A stretch of 64,000 nt of DNA from Kryptolebias marmoratus (lineage: Eukaryota; Chordata; Actinopteri; Cyprinodontiformes; Rivulidae), in NCBI RefSeq assembly GCF_001649575.2, contig NC_051437.1, positions 14,946,223 through 15,010,222 of the forward strand, in the 5' to 3' direction. The notes below the pieces were generated by a model, which was not told the origin of the DNA, did not search any database, and saw only the letters and a list, made by a program, of their open reading frames with translations. The position numbers were made by a program, and so were the translations under genes. This document shows, one piece after another, positions 47,906 to 59,720 of this stretch; the stretch's first letter is position 1; every line of letters begins with the position of its first letter.

Positions 47906-49120
47906 ATTTCTGTTTCAATACAGTTCAATTCAATTCAATTACAACTGCAACTGAATCAAAGCCGAAACCTCAAACTTCATTTAGAGTGTGTGTGTGTGTG
48001 TTTGTGTACACAAATGGGCCAATCCTGTGGGGCATTTTTGTGTGAAAGAGGCTGAATCAATGAGCTGCTTGCATCCGTACAAAGATATGCTATTTTATCA
48101 TACTGAAAATTAAAAACTGAAATAATTATATGTAAACAAAATGTCAAATGCATTCCATTTGGCAATTTCATTTTTGCACAAAGAAATACCACAAGTTAAG
48201 AAATTTTCTTGGGGCCTCTAAAGAGATTATTCCTAATAGCTTTGGATAAGGATTTTCAGGTTTTTCACCACCCAGATGTCCTGCTAACTGGTAATTTTAC
48301 GTGTGCTTTCCAGTTTTATTTTTCAAACAATCCAGAGGATTACAATTGACACAGATTATCAAAATTCTGGGATAGAAACACAAAACTTGAAATATGAATA
48401 GCTAGAAAAGAGGAAAAACAGAGATAAGTTTCAAGGAATAAAGAAAAGAACATAGCTGGTATTGTAGTTAGCAGATAAATTGCAGTTTGATGGTCGGCTC
48501 CATAATCAGGAGGCAGACTTACTGGCGCAGGAGTACACAGTGTAGGAGTGGGAGTGATGGGGTGAAAAGTGATGGATATAGGGAGAGAAGTATTGGAGAG
48601 GCAATAGCACACGAATGTGTTATACTTTTGTTCTAAGATATACCATTTGAAAAAGGACAGCTATATGAAAGATAGCTGGCCTACAAGGAGGACGTGCATA
48701 AAGGAGATGATAGAAACAACAAGGACAAAAGAAACCAGCTCAAAATACATTGTGGACTAAAGAAGTTTTTGGCAAACAAACAAGAAATAAATGTTGAGGA
48801 TAGTAAATTCAAAGTAAATGTAAAACATAACTTCTATAAAGTTGCCCAAGTCTTCAGACAGTTCTGCAGGGAATTTTGTAGCATTACATACCCAGTACGT
48901 GCACACACAAACCCACACTCACTCACCCCCAGTTACTGCAACATACATCAACGGGCTGGAAACAGCACATGATAAATTCTGAAGACAATACATTTTGTCG
49001 AAAAGATTTAACATCTAATTCAGCTCTGACAGTTTCCTCCATCTCAACGCCAGACCGGTTACATTGATCCCCGCACCACATGGAGACGGCCTTGGACTTC
49101 CCAGATACTTTGACACATAC
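47906..49120. other. Non-coding interval, nothing recognised
   Basis: AT-rich DNA with a short CAATT repeat (about 47,928-47,942) and a short GT run (about 47,987-48,001). Confidence 0.45.
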
Positions 49121-49180
49121 GCACACACACACACATACCCACACACACACAGACAGAGAGAGAGAGAGAGAGAGAGAGAG
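49121..49180 (+). repeat. Compound (CA)n-(GA)n microsatellite
   Basis: Two CA blocks separated by TACCCA, then ACAGACAGAG running into about twelve GA units. Confidence 0.95.
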
Positions 49181-50324
49181 TGAGGAACAATGCACAGACT
49201 GCTTCATCGACTCAAAAAACTACTCAGCTCTGGTAGGAAACACTGCGATAAAAGTTCAACAAAAGTATTTCAAGTATAAACCAATAAAATACAAACTCCT
49301 CAATAAAGCAGACACATTAAAACAGGTTTATCTACTTGTATCAAGGCCTAATTTCTTCCCTTATAATGTATTCTTCCTTAACTACTCCAAACCTGTTTTG
49401 TGTTCCCTGGAGAGACTTTAGGTCCCTTCTGCTGGTTAGACCATTTGAAGAAGAAGCTACAATCAATGTAATGCCTGTGTGTGTTCGTATGGACACCTTT
49501 TCTTTAAGTGTTTACAGAAGGGCTTACAAGCTAGTAAGGCATCTTGAATGTGCAACAAGCAAAAGCATAAAATGTACAAAAACAAACACATAATATGGAA
49601 GGGAACACAAACCTACAAAGAGAGAGTTAACGTGTTTATTTTAGTTGTGCTGAGGCTGTACTTTGACCACTGACTGTGTTGGAGGAACTGACTGTATTGA
49701 CTGCAGCGAGGATAAATAGATGGAGATGCAACTGTCTCTGCAAGGTCTATATGCACCCAGTATCAGTTGTCACTCTGCTTTATTCAAGCTAATGGATTGC
49801 AATGTCAGATTATGAGCTGGCTGGACGCCATGTAGCCAGTTCAGCTGAAGCTTCAGGGAGGCATCACAGTGAGTCTCCGCTCTCTCTAGATTTCCAGTTC
49901 TGGGACTACATCCCAGCAGGGCAGAGTCCAAGAGAAAAAAAAAAACAGTGACAACATTTAACTCTGTACTGAGTGGCCCAGGTAAGTGCCAGTGATGACC
50001 AGTGTCATATGCCAAAAAAGGAGAATGGTCTGATTTTTGTTTGAGGCAAGCCATAGCTTTATCCCTGACTACAAATATTTCATGATTAAACATTACCAAA
50101 GATGCTATGTTACTAAACCAAGCCAAACAACAGGTGAAAGAGGACATAAAAAGCAACTGGAAACAAAAGTGTAATTTAAAACTAAAATGGAAGCAGTTCT
50201 AGATGAAAGGAGAAAATCTCAAGTCTCTTGTCTTATAATTATGTGTAAAACTTAACCAGTAAAATTCCCCAACATTCTGTTGCAAAGTTTTTATTTTCCA
50301 ACATACTGTAATTATGCCTTTTTA
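49181..50324. other. Non-coding interval, nothing recognised
   Basis: Open frames up to 128 codons (50,156-49,770, minus) are without domain or splice support. No repeat family is recognised. Confidence 0.45.
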
Positions 50325-51575
50325 AAAAAAGAGGACTGAATTTCCTTAAAAAGCGGGACTGAAGGAATCACACTTGTTAGCCTCCCCAGGTAAGTTTACT
50401 CCAGGGTGTTGTAAGGCAGATTATGACCGATTGCCAAATCTCTTACTCGGAAGAAGCAGTGTGGCTTTTGTCTGGGTCATGGGACAGTGAAACAGATCTT
50501 TACCCTTGCAAAGCTGCTAAGGGGGGTCATAGCAGTTTGTCTTTCCAGTCTACCTGTGTTTTGTGGACCTGGAAAAGACTTATTGGCTTATGTTAGGTCA
50601 TAATCATTACTTTTTCAGGAGTAAGGGGTGCCAGGTTTGCTTTTATGGGCTATCCAGTGTCACTGTAGCAACCCGAATGAGTTGGGGTTTGTTTTTGTTT
50701 TTTTAGTTTTTTCAGCACAAAGTCAAGCTCATTCCTGGTGCAGGTTGCTCTTAGCCAATAATTAAACTAACAGTCGTAGAGAGGAGGGTGTCTGGTTTGG
50801 GAAGTTCAGGGTCTTGTCTTTGCTTTTTGCAGATGATGTGGTTCTGTTGGCATCATTATGCCATTACATTCAGCATGTACCGGAGCACTTTGTAGCTAAG
50901 AGTGAAGTAGCTGGAAGAGTCAGCTCCTCTAAGTCAGAGGCCATGGTTCTCAACCTGAAAATGGTGTAATGCTCCCTCCGAGTTGTGAATGAGTCTCTGC
51001 CTCAAGTGGATGAGTTCAAATATCTTGGAGTTGTGTTCATGAGTGATGGTAGGATGGAGTGGGTAATGGGTCAACGGATCAGGGTCTCCTGCAGTGATGA
51101 GGGCGTTGATTCAGTCCATCATAGTGAAGAAGGAATTGAGTCTAAAGGCAAAACTCTCAATTTGCTGGTCCATTGAAGTCCCAACCCTCACCTATGGTCA
51201 TAAGGTGTTGATTATGACTGAAAGAAAAAGATCCCAGATACAAGTGGCTGAAGTTAGCTTCCTTCATAGGGTGGCTAGGCTCAGCCTTAGATACTGTATA
51301 CAGTGAAGAGCTCTCTTATCATGGGGTACTTCAGAGAGAGTTGCTTCTCTTCTGCATCAGTAAGAGTCAGCTGAGGCTGTTCAGTCATCTGACTAGGATG
51401 CCTCCCCGGAGCAGAACTTGCTGGAGGGATTATATATCCTCTCTGGCCTGGAACACCATGGGATCTTCCAGGAAGAGCTGGAGAGTGTCACTGGAGTAAA
51501 ATAAGTCTTGGTTTCACTCCTGGACCTGTTGACTTTACGATCTGACCACAGAGAAGAAACAGAAAACGGATGGAT
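50325..51575 (+). mobile_element. Rex3/RTE non-LTR retrotransposon, 5'-truncated, dead
   Basis: This is the 3' part of the reverse transcriptase ORF plus the tail. Visible blocks in order: a decayed GITLLS-like region (about 50,365-50,395), CFVDLEKTYW (50,557-50,586; the family has an aspartate where W stands, so the catalytic motif A is lost), FADD catalytic motif C (50,826-50,837), DEFKYLGVVF (about 51,009-51,038), VKKELSLKAKLS (about 51,121-51,156), VPTLTYGHKV (about 51,178-51,207) and IQVAEVSFLHRVA. A frameshift near 51,085-51,095 separates the last two groups, and many stops follow. The 3' end carries GGATGGATAGAC, consistent with the GATG-type tail of Rex3. The endonuclease domain is missing, so the copy cannot be autonomous. 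Confidence 0.85.
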
Positions 51576-52369
51576 AGACAAAATCCAGTGGGACTACATT
51601 TTTTTTCTCTATTTAATCCAACCAAAAGATTCTCCAGCATTGTTTTATAAATGCATATTAGGTTGGAGACAATTTTCCATGAGTCCAAAATCTTGGAAAG
51701 GTAAAACATAAAGAATCTTCATATAAACTACATTACAAAAATTTTAAGCCATTTACTGGCTGGTGAGCTGTTCACAGTGAATCTGAGCATGTGTGTGGAT
51801 GCAGACATACACAAACACACACTTCTCCTGAGGTCTTAAGGGACCATGTCAGAACATATTAGTGACAGCACTCCACACTCAACTAAAGCAAGGTAACGCC
51901 AGCCCAATTTGTTTCCCTAATAGCTGGTATATTTTTCACCCAGTCATTCATTCACTCACCCACCTACAAACACACACACACACATACACTCTAGGCTTGT
52001 TATTATACAAGTATATCCTTGAACAGGCCTCAAGTTCATCTGCTGGGGGTGCAGAGAGAGCCTGGCTGATATTAGGAGAGAGGTCACATTGCTCTGCAAA
52101 CACGCTTTGTCTGCTTATTCATTTATTTACTACACGCTCCCATCACACCACTCAGCTTGTCAGCAATAGGGGGCTGGGGGTGTGTTTGCTGGGCCAGACT
52201 AAGTGTGGGCAATGTTTGTGGTGTCAGTTTGGAAACACTTTGAATTGATTGATAACTTGTGACAATGTTCATCTTTCAGGAAAAAAATTCATTGCAAAAA
52301 TCATTTGCTTTGTTTGGACACCAGCTTGAATTTTAGACACAAAGATATGTTTCTAACCCTAACCTACCC
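51576..52369. other. Non-coding interval, nothing recognised
   Basis: A 128-codon frame (51,862-52,248) has no domain. A short CA tract lies at about 51,969-51,984. Confidence 0.45.
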
Positions 52370-52580
52370 ATGCTCCAGCACCACCTTAGTGTCCCTCTGT
52401 TGACGCTAGCAGCTCTGTCCCCAGTATCGACCCCATATGCTGTTTAATATTCATAAAGTCTATTTCAGCAGCTTCAGTCGCTGTAGTGCTGTGGCGCACC
52501 CGCCCTCCTGTTAAATCCATTCTCATTGATCACCATCGGCTTTCCCAAACATCCATCAATCCCATTCAAACTCACGCTCA
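52370..52580. promoter_or_regulatory. Candidate non-coding regulatory element
   Basis: GC-raised, non-repetitive block. CATATGCTGTTTAATATTCAT (52,435-52,455) is flanked by CAGCAGCTTCAGTCGCTG and a TCATTGATCACCATC block. No coding frame is credible. Composition-based call. Confidence 0.3.
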
Positions 52581-52789
52581 AGGTCCTCTCAAAACACAAT
52601 CGTTTACAGTTTACTTACAAATGAATATTTCTACCCTTTGGAGATTGATCAGAGATTATTATTTTTTTATCTTTTTACGATTGTGCAATTAGAGTTCTCA
52701 CTGAAACCAATAAAACTAATGTTTTGACTAATCCCTAACACCTATCCTGAGCACTAAAAACTGATGCAAGACCTTAGGTTAAATTATTG
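52581..52789. other. AT-rich spacer
   Basis: Nothing recognised. Confidence 0.4.
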
Positions 52790-53120
52790 GCGTCAACTCT
52801 GTCTGTTAGTTAAATATCTCATGGACCACTGGATGGATAATGAAACTCTCAGAAGTAATGTACCTCTGCAACTGATAAACCTTTGGAATCAATCCAACTC
52901 AAGACAGCCACCACAGCTAATCTACTTTAGCCAGCATTTAGTCATTTTTACAAATATTTAGCTACAGTGCAGTTTGAAGTGGTTGTAGATTCACAAAATA
53001 CATATCTCTCAAGATATGTGAAAATGCATATAAAGTCATTTACAAGGTTTGATCTAAACAGCCATAACTCCATCCCTTTTCATCATTACCTGAATTTAAA
53101 CTTCTGGTATAAAAGGGAGT
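52790..53120 (-). repeat. Dispersed repeat R1, copy 8 (inverted)
   Basis: On the minus strand it carries AGCTAAATATTTGTAAAAAT, a TAGATTAGCTGTGGTGGC block, GGATTGATTCCAAAGG, GAGAGTTTCATTATCC, and GTGGTCCATGAGATATTTAA with AACAGACAG. The part corresponding to the family's 5' half (52,965-53,120 on the plus strand) is unlike the other copies and may be inserted or strongly decayed sequence. Confidence 0.55.
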
Positions 53121-53193
53121 GGGCAGTATAAGACACTGAAGTTACTAAACCTAATTTAAGTTTAAGTTTTTTTTACTGTTGGAATCCATATTT

Positions 53194-53210
53194 GTGTGTG
53201 TGTGAGTATA

Positions 53211-53258
<48 letters not shown>
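53194..53258 (+). repeat. Compound (TG)n-(TA)n microsatellite
   Basis: Interrupted TG units (53,194-53,218) pass into about twenty uninterrupted TA units (about 53,219-53,258). The TA part is fully self-complementary and can extrude as a cruciform. Confidence 0.95.
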
Positions 53259-53261
<3 letters not shown>

Positions 53262-53549
53262 AGAATATTTGCGTGTAAGTTAATCTACTTTTTTGCAGTA
53301 CTCATCTCCAGAAGTCCAAGTCTTTACTTTATGACATTCGTGCATAATGGTGCATGAGCAAGACAAGACTGATGATATGTGTGTACAAAAGGTTATGACA
53401 CTGAGCTGTCTCAAAGCAAGGCGCAAGTTGATTTAAAACAGTCCTCTAAAATCATCTGCAGACTGCTGAGAGACACCGTCTAAGTACAGCAGCAGAGATA
53501 AATGGAGAAAAATTATTTCTCCTTTTAAATTTTTATCTCTTCATTCCTC
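53259..53549. other. Spacer, nothing recognised
   Basis: Mixed AT-rich DNA with no supportable feature. Confidence 0.4.
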
Positions 53550-53660
53550 CTCTGCTTCTTCAGGAAGCCTATGGTCTGCATGGCTAATCAAACCATTGTG
53601 CTAATTGTCGCGTCACAGCAAGCCCTCAGGACAGACATAAACAACACTGTATGGACACAA
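53550..53660. promoter_or_regulatory. Candidate non-coding regulatory element
   Basis: Compact block with GGCTAATCAAACCATTGTGC (TAATCA and a SOX-like ATTGTG core), then TAATTGTCGCGTCACAG. It has no coding frame and is not repetitive. Confidence 0.3.
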
Positions 53661-56089
53661 ACGCACACTCTTCATTTTTTTTTCAAGCGTGCTCACTGTG
53701 TCATCTTTGGTTGTTACCCAGCGTCTGATTTATTTTTTTCTAAGGGATAAAGAACCTCTTTGCTAAACTCAAACTCACACTTATATCTTAGTTTTCTGAG
53801 CAAGCTGTGTACACCTGAACCTAACATTACGAAACCTCACAAACACACCCACACACATGCACACACACAAGCACAGAGGATAGCAGCTGCATTATTCATT
53901 CCTCTAAATTGGGAACACCAGTTGTGTGCTCACACACAATAAACTGAGATGAATTTATCAGAAATCTCCCAAGTGCACGAAATATGAAAAATTTAATCAT
54001 TCCACAGAATAAAAATTCATAAGGAAATGTACAAAATCAATATTTTATGCTACTTACTGTACCTATTCTTTATTACAAACCTATTCAGGAACGAGCATTA
54101 AAAATTAAAGCTGGCAGGAAAGACAGGAGGGAGGAGAGACGACGAGATGAGAAGGAGGAGGGTATACTGCAGGGGACCTCTGAGTTCAAAAGCAAAGCTG
54201 TTTCATTCATGTTTAAAGGCACTTTTTTTGTTTCTGTAAGAGCCACTGAAGCCGTTTGGAAACAGGGAGAAACGCTTTGATAGATTGAGCGTTCTAAGCA
54301 GTCGAGGTGCTGTCAACATAAATAGCAATAAAAAAGTAGGGGAAATGTTTTCAACTGGAGTTTTCAAGGTTAGGCTCCATGGCAGTGATTTAAAGTCTCC
54401 ACTTCTTCTGTGGGATTACCAGTTATTCAGAGATAACTCTGTGTCTGTCCACAATACATTAATGAAAACAGTCCAGAGTGCATATTCATGCAGCTGTAGG
54501 GTAAGTTTTGCTTTTTTTATGCATTAAGTTGCTAAAACATGTAGGACACAGGTAGTCTGTTACTGCTAGTAAATTATAATGCTTCATATTGGGGTTTTTT
54601 GTTTTGTTTTGTTTTTTTCCACCTCCCAATAATAGCACTTAAAAGAGCAGAGACCATTTATGGCATTAAACTTTTCTTTACTTGTAAAATTTATTCAACT
54701 CCTGCTCCGTTTTATATCCAAGTCAATTGGAATGCACTCCAATAATAGATTATTTTATTTGAGGGGCTGTGGTCTCTTAATAGCTTTTTCAAATGGTATA
54801 TCTTAGAACAAATGACTCTATTACATCTATATTCACAAAGATGTAAATAAATGTGTTCTTTGACATTATGCATGAAAAAACCATGGGTGCACCTTATTCT
54901 TGACTCCTTGATCTCTGTTCTTTTTGAAAAACACCTTGGTCCTCAACTTTGCTTTGCCTTTTTACTTCTTTTGTTTGATATTCTAGTCTAAAGACAGAAT
55001 GAAAGAAAATAAAAATCAGCCAGTCAGGTGTGCTCATAGAGGACTCCAGCAAGGTGATTGGCCAGTTTGAAGTTTTTATTATCCAATCAAAGCTGGAGTA
55101 CACAATTTGCTCTCACTTTTCAACATGCACCTTAAATTAAATCAAAGAGAGGGGGACTCTGCCAGCATGTAAACACTGTTTTGTTTTGTTTATTTATTTA
55201 TTTATTTAAAGAAGAAGCAGGTAAAGAAAATGGATGGATTTATTTATGTTTTGGTGCAATCGTTGTCATGTATTCTCTCTTTGCAAAATATTCTGGGTAA
55301 CTTAAAGTTATAAACATTACTTTTATGGCCATGTTATTTAATGCTAAATGAAATGCATCCATTTAACTTTTTTTTTTGCAAAATTAGACTTACAACTTAT
55401 TTGTAGCTGTGAAAATTGAATCCCTTTGACAATTTTCGGCCATTATTGTGACACTGCTTCTGTTTTAGACTGTGCACTAACACAGCTATTACACATCCCA
55501 GAGTGGAGCCTAGCTGCAGAGCCTCCCCCTCCCTTCTTTAATTCAAAATAACTGATATATATATATATAATCTGAATTATATTTTACAGTGTGATTGTTG
55601 TGTTCTCATCATTATTATAGAATTAAGATGCTTGGGTCTGATATAATGGTAAACCAAATGGGCTAAAACAATATATCTGGACTTTTACATAAAATAGTGA
55701 TAAATTGTCTGTTTCCTTGTATTTTCTAGCAATGTGAACTATTAGAGATATAAAAATGGAGTTATGAAATAGTCATGCTGCCTGTCAGGCATAGGATTGC
55801 CATAGTTTGTCTTGAAAGATGGTATATTTGATGCTAGAAGATCTTTGAAAACAAATACATACACTAAACTGCTAAAATGTAGTAAAAATTTGGGTTTGAG
55901 TCTACTTACTGTAATTAAACCAACAATGATGAAGACATGAGAATAATATTCACCTGCCATGTCATTATTTCTGTACTTGACCGTTGTTCGTTCATTCATT
56001 CATCATCTCTCTTGTGGCAAAGATACAAACACTGAGAGCCGTGCTCTTCCTTTTGTCCCCCTGGTAGCCTCATCCTCTCCTCCTCGCCT
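53661..56089. other. Non-coding interval with low-complexity tracts
   Basis: Contains a CA tract (about 53,844-53,869), a (GTTTT)n-like run (about 54,598-54,617), a (TTTA)n run (about 55,189-55,209) and a short AT run (about 55,555-55,569). No gene or known repeat family is seen. Confidence 0.45.
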
Positions 56090-56225
56090 CCCCTCTTTTG
56101 TCTCCCTCTCTCCCAGTGGAAGTGTAGGGCCAGGCCTAGGGCCCCTGCCTCTAATTGCTGGTGAATGGAGTGTTTTCATGGAGTGTTAGGCAGGGCCCTC
56201 CCCTGGATTAGCATGCTTACATACA
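56090..56225. promoter_or_regulatory. GC-raised candidate regulatory block
   Basis: GC-rich, non-repetitive DNA with AGGGCCAGGCCTAGGGCCCC (56,127-56,146, nearly palindromic), followed by CTCTAATTGCTGG and GGATTAGCATGC homeodomain-type cores. It has no domain-bearing frame. Confidence 0.3.
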
Positions 56226-56449
56226 CACGCAGACGCACACACAACATGTACTCAGATACACAAATGGATTAGTGTGTTCACTCATGGGGAGAGGAGGCTG
56301 ATTTGAGCCGACAGCAGCAGCCCTTTGGAGGAAGCCTGGTGGATTTTCAACCACACACACACACATTGTACACACACATGCACAAAAAATAGAGCTGGAA
56401 TAAGAGCAAAGACACATCAGTGTTGAACACACTCATATAAACACACATA
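56226..56449. other. CA-rich spacer
   Basis: Several short CA tracts (about 56,223-56,242, 56,352-56,379 and 56,440-56,455) give cysteine/valine-rich spurious minus frames. Confidence 0.5.
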
Positions 56450-56830
56450 CACACAAGCTCAGCTCCCCCATTGAGGCCTGGTGCTGTAGAAGACATATGG
56501 GGTGAATCATGTGTTAACAGGGAGTCCTGATTAACACATCTGGAGGGAGCCGATGGGGAGCGAGAGGAAAAAAAGAGGGGTAGGGGGTAAAAAAAAAAAG
56601 CAGGGGGAGAATATGAAATGGGAAGGAAGGAGTGGGAGCAGCGGAAGAGAACGGAACATGGAGTTGTCTTAATTCACAGAAAGTAATTAAGTTCAATAAA
56701 AAAGACAAAAAAGCAGGAGTTTTTAAAGTCTGGGAGGAATGAGGGACTTTCCATGCACTTGCCTCAGGCGCCGTCCTGTGTATCGTGTTAGAGGCAGTCA
56801 GCTGTGTCACGACATCATGTTTCCAATATG
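56450..56830. promoter_or_regulatory. Candidate non-coding regulatory element
   Basis: The left part has GTGTTAACAGGG and CTGATTAACACATCTGG. The right part has TTAATTCACAGAAAGTAATTAAG, and a GC-rich end has CCTCAGGCGCCGTCC. A purine tract (56,560-56,640) separates them. The non-coding call rests on composition and motif content. Confidence 0.3.
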
Positions 56831-57142
56831 CCCATCACTGTCTGACTCAAGCTCAAGAAACAAACATGATTAAACACATTTTTTAAAAAGGTTTAATAAG
56901 ATGTTTATGAAAGCAAAACCAAAATCTTTTTACAAAAAATTGATCATGTAAGCTTGCAACATGTGTTGTTTTATTTCAGAATCGAAAGGGGCACCAAAGG
57001 GATAATGGGGTAAACTCTGTCAGTCAGTCAGTCTAATTCAAAAACTAAATGGATGTTTGAAATCTCTGTGTGCTTCAATGAGCTGCTCTCGTACAGACAA
57101 ATGAAGTCAGTGACAATTATACAGACATGATCTCAAAAAACC
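56831..57142. other. AT-rich spacer
   Basis: Contains a short (GTCA)n run (about 57,018-57,032). Nothing else is seen. Confidence 0.4.
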
Positions 57143-57550
57143 TTAAGCAAGTTCAGATTTTTTGAAGTGAATACTGTGGAAAGATTATGAGCAGATACTA
57201 TCTTACCTGTTGCAGAAGGCTCAATGACTGAGCTCAGTTTGAAGACAGATGGATTCTGACTGTATTGGCAAGCTAACAGCTAGTATATCATAGAATCAGC
57301 GAGAATATCATAATATTTCTGCCTGAATAACCAAAACTGAAGATGGTAAAGTAGTGTTTGCATGAATCACTCTAAATTTTGAGATTAGAGTAGTTCTAAG
57401 ACGGCCGCAATCTACTTTGGTATTAGCTCCACTTGGACTAACATTAGCTTGTCGATCCAGAGTTTATCTCTATTTCTCCAAACTGAGGCTGTAATTGTTA
57501 ATATCTTTTCCACAAAACGTCACTTTAAAAGATCTGAGTTGTGGTTTTAA
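57143..57550 (-). mobile_element. R2 element, copy 3 (inverted, both ends present)
   Basis: The left plus-strand terminus TTAAGCAAGTTCAGATTTTT and the reverse-complemented right terminus TTAAAACCACAACTCAGATC are recognisable as the same inverted repeat as in copy 1. Internal landmarks on the minus strand are TTTGGAGAAATAGAGATAAA, GATTCATGCAAACAC, GCAGAAATATTATGATATTC and ACAGGTAAGATAG. It has no transposase ORF. Confidence 0.6.
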
Positions 57551-59381
57551 ACAATTAATTGTTTGTTTTGTTTAGTTGAACTACAAGTTGAAAATAAGTA
57601 AACTTTATTCTCACCTTTATTCTCTTTACCTCCTATCTGTTGTGACTATTAATGATGTAATCAGCCTCTCCTGAACTGGGCCAAACAATTATCTGCTGCT
57701 TCATGCTGATTTCTATCTGTTTATTTTAAAACAGTGTCTATATTCAGAGAAACCTAAACGGTCCAGGTACCCACATGGAAATCTGTTGCCTCTCTGTGTC
57801 ACTGCAAAATGACGATTATCTTTTATCATCTCTGCTGGTGTCACTTACATCCATTCAGCAGAGACGTTTAAACCACCATGAAGCTACATAAACACAGACA
57901 CATCTGCGGTCACGGTCATTTTAGCACAGAATCAAGCATTTATACTGGCACTAAGCCAAGAATTCAGGTACAAATTAGTGCCAACTTACACAGAAACACA
58001 TGTGAAATATGTATTTAGCACATGTTCAAAGCAATATGTTTGTGTTGTTTGAGGGTGATACTGTTGTTGTTTTACACTTAACTAATTGGGGCTACAGAAG
58101 TCAAGGTGAGGTGAAAAGGTGTGCAGAAACAGCTGTCACTACATGCAAAAAAAAAAAAAAAACAGGGAGGGGGCGCATAAAGTGAGCTAGAGATGTTTTT
58201 ACATTTAGTCTTTATTTAATTGCAACTGTTCAACAGCTGTAATCCACTTGTATTTGTACAGGTTTTGTGTAAATATTGTGTGTGAGAAAACATTTGAATT
58301 CTCAGATAAACAGAAGCAAGAAGAAAGAAGAATATTTTTGGGCTATGATAAGAGGGTTGTCAACATCCTAAATTCTTCTAAACTATGTAACTGCCTCCGG
58401 GAAGACAGACTTTGCGAACTCAGTTTAGGAAGTAATAATTATGTTTACAATAAATATCAAATATGAGAAAGCATTAAAAAAACAGTTGTTCTAGTTTTTG
58501 TTTTGTTTTTTCTCTTCAACAGCAGACAGGTAAGTGGTTGTTTCATTAAACAATATTCCTATTGTGTAACTATGCTTTTCTAGTTTTTTTCCTGTGTGTA
58601 CAAGGCTAAAAATAACATGAAACTAATGCATCAACATTTAACCATATGTTTCTATTATTAATTATTAGTTTTCAGACACTTCCAGCTTAGAGGTTAAACT
58701 GTTTTCCTGGTTTATTTTATTATAAAGTGGGTCTATTCTATCACAAAATGCTTTTAATGAGAACAATTTGAGATACTGAGCTATTTTTTCGAAAGCAAAA
58801 TACAAAAAAGTCAAGCTTCTTTTCATTGATAATAGCATAAATATAGAGAAAAAACATAGCTGCAAGAAAGGTATGCCTTGGAAAGCAGATTATAATTTAT
58901 TTATTTATATATTTATTGCAATAAAGTGAGCCAGCCAGTGTTTGCTTGCAATTAGCAAAAAACTAGAAGTAATATGACCAAAGATAAACATTACCAAAAC
59001 AACTAGCCAGTGGTTCCCAAATATATTGAAAATAATATTTTTTTTACTCTCGACTCACAGCAAATCCATATTTCTGATCCTGGAGTTTACTTGTCTTTAT
59101 GAATGTGATCTATTTGTTTATTTTAACTTTTTAGTATTTTTTTAAATCCCCAAATACTCAAAATAATAAATAATAGTGACAGAATTCATCAATCTCTGTT
59201 ATGGTGACATTAAACACTTTAATGCTAGGCAATAAAAAAAATTCTGGTTAATTTTAAATCATTTCTGAATTAGTTTGTTTTAAAAAAATAAGATTTGACT
59301 TTATTCTGTGCACTGTTCCCACTTTACATTAGTTTGTAATGTGCCATGTCCTTCTAAGGAATGACAGATATTTAGTGGTTA
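57551..59381. other. Very AT-rich non-coding interval
   Basis: Includes a poly(A) run of 16 (58,147-58,162). No gene, RNA or repeat family is recognised. Confidence 0.5.
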
Positions 59382-59412
59382 NNNNNNNNNNNNNNNNNNN
59401 NNNNNNNNNNNN
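59382..59412. other. Assembly gap (31 N)
   Basis: A run of 31 N. The right edge is ACCCCACCCCCGCACCCC, so the other strand begins with G runs, as at the first gap. Confidence 0.99.
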
Positions 59413-59720
59413 ACCCCACCCCCGCACCCCAACTAAGCCAATCAATACCTCTACATTATTCAAATTCCTCTGCACTTCATTAGATATTTAATTGACTACC
59501 TGTAGACAGATGACTGACCCGCCTTCTGGCATAAATTAATGGAAATGACACCCACCATGACCTCCCCCAGAGGTAGATTTAAGGTCCAGTCTGCTGAGGA
59601 CAGAGTTCAGCAAGAGGCTGCGGGGGTCAAGCCTGGTCTCTGATCAGTGGATCAGCTCGGAGCGCTACACTCACCTCCTTATATTTAAGCCAAGATAAGG
59701 TTTCAGAGGTGGTCAGAGGG
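59413..59720. promoter_or_regulatory. Candidate non-coding regulatory element
   Basis: Contains AGCCAATCAATACC, TTCATTAGATATTTAATTGA, GGCATAAATTAATGG and a GC-raised right half with CTGATCAGTGGATCAGC (nested GATCA inverted repeats, about 59,640-59,656). Non-coding and non-repetitive. It follows the N gap, so its left edge is unknown. Confidence 0.35.

Noticed and set aside
49080..49421. 113-codon frame with threonine-histidine and arginine-glutamate runs
   Set aside because: Translation of the CA and GA microsatellite followed by AT-rich DNA.
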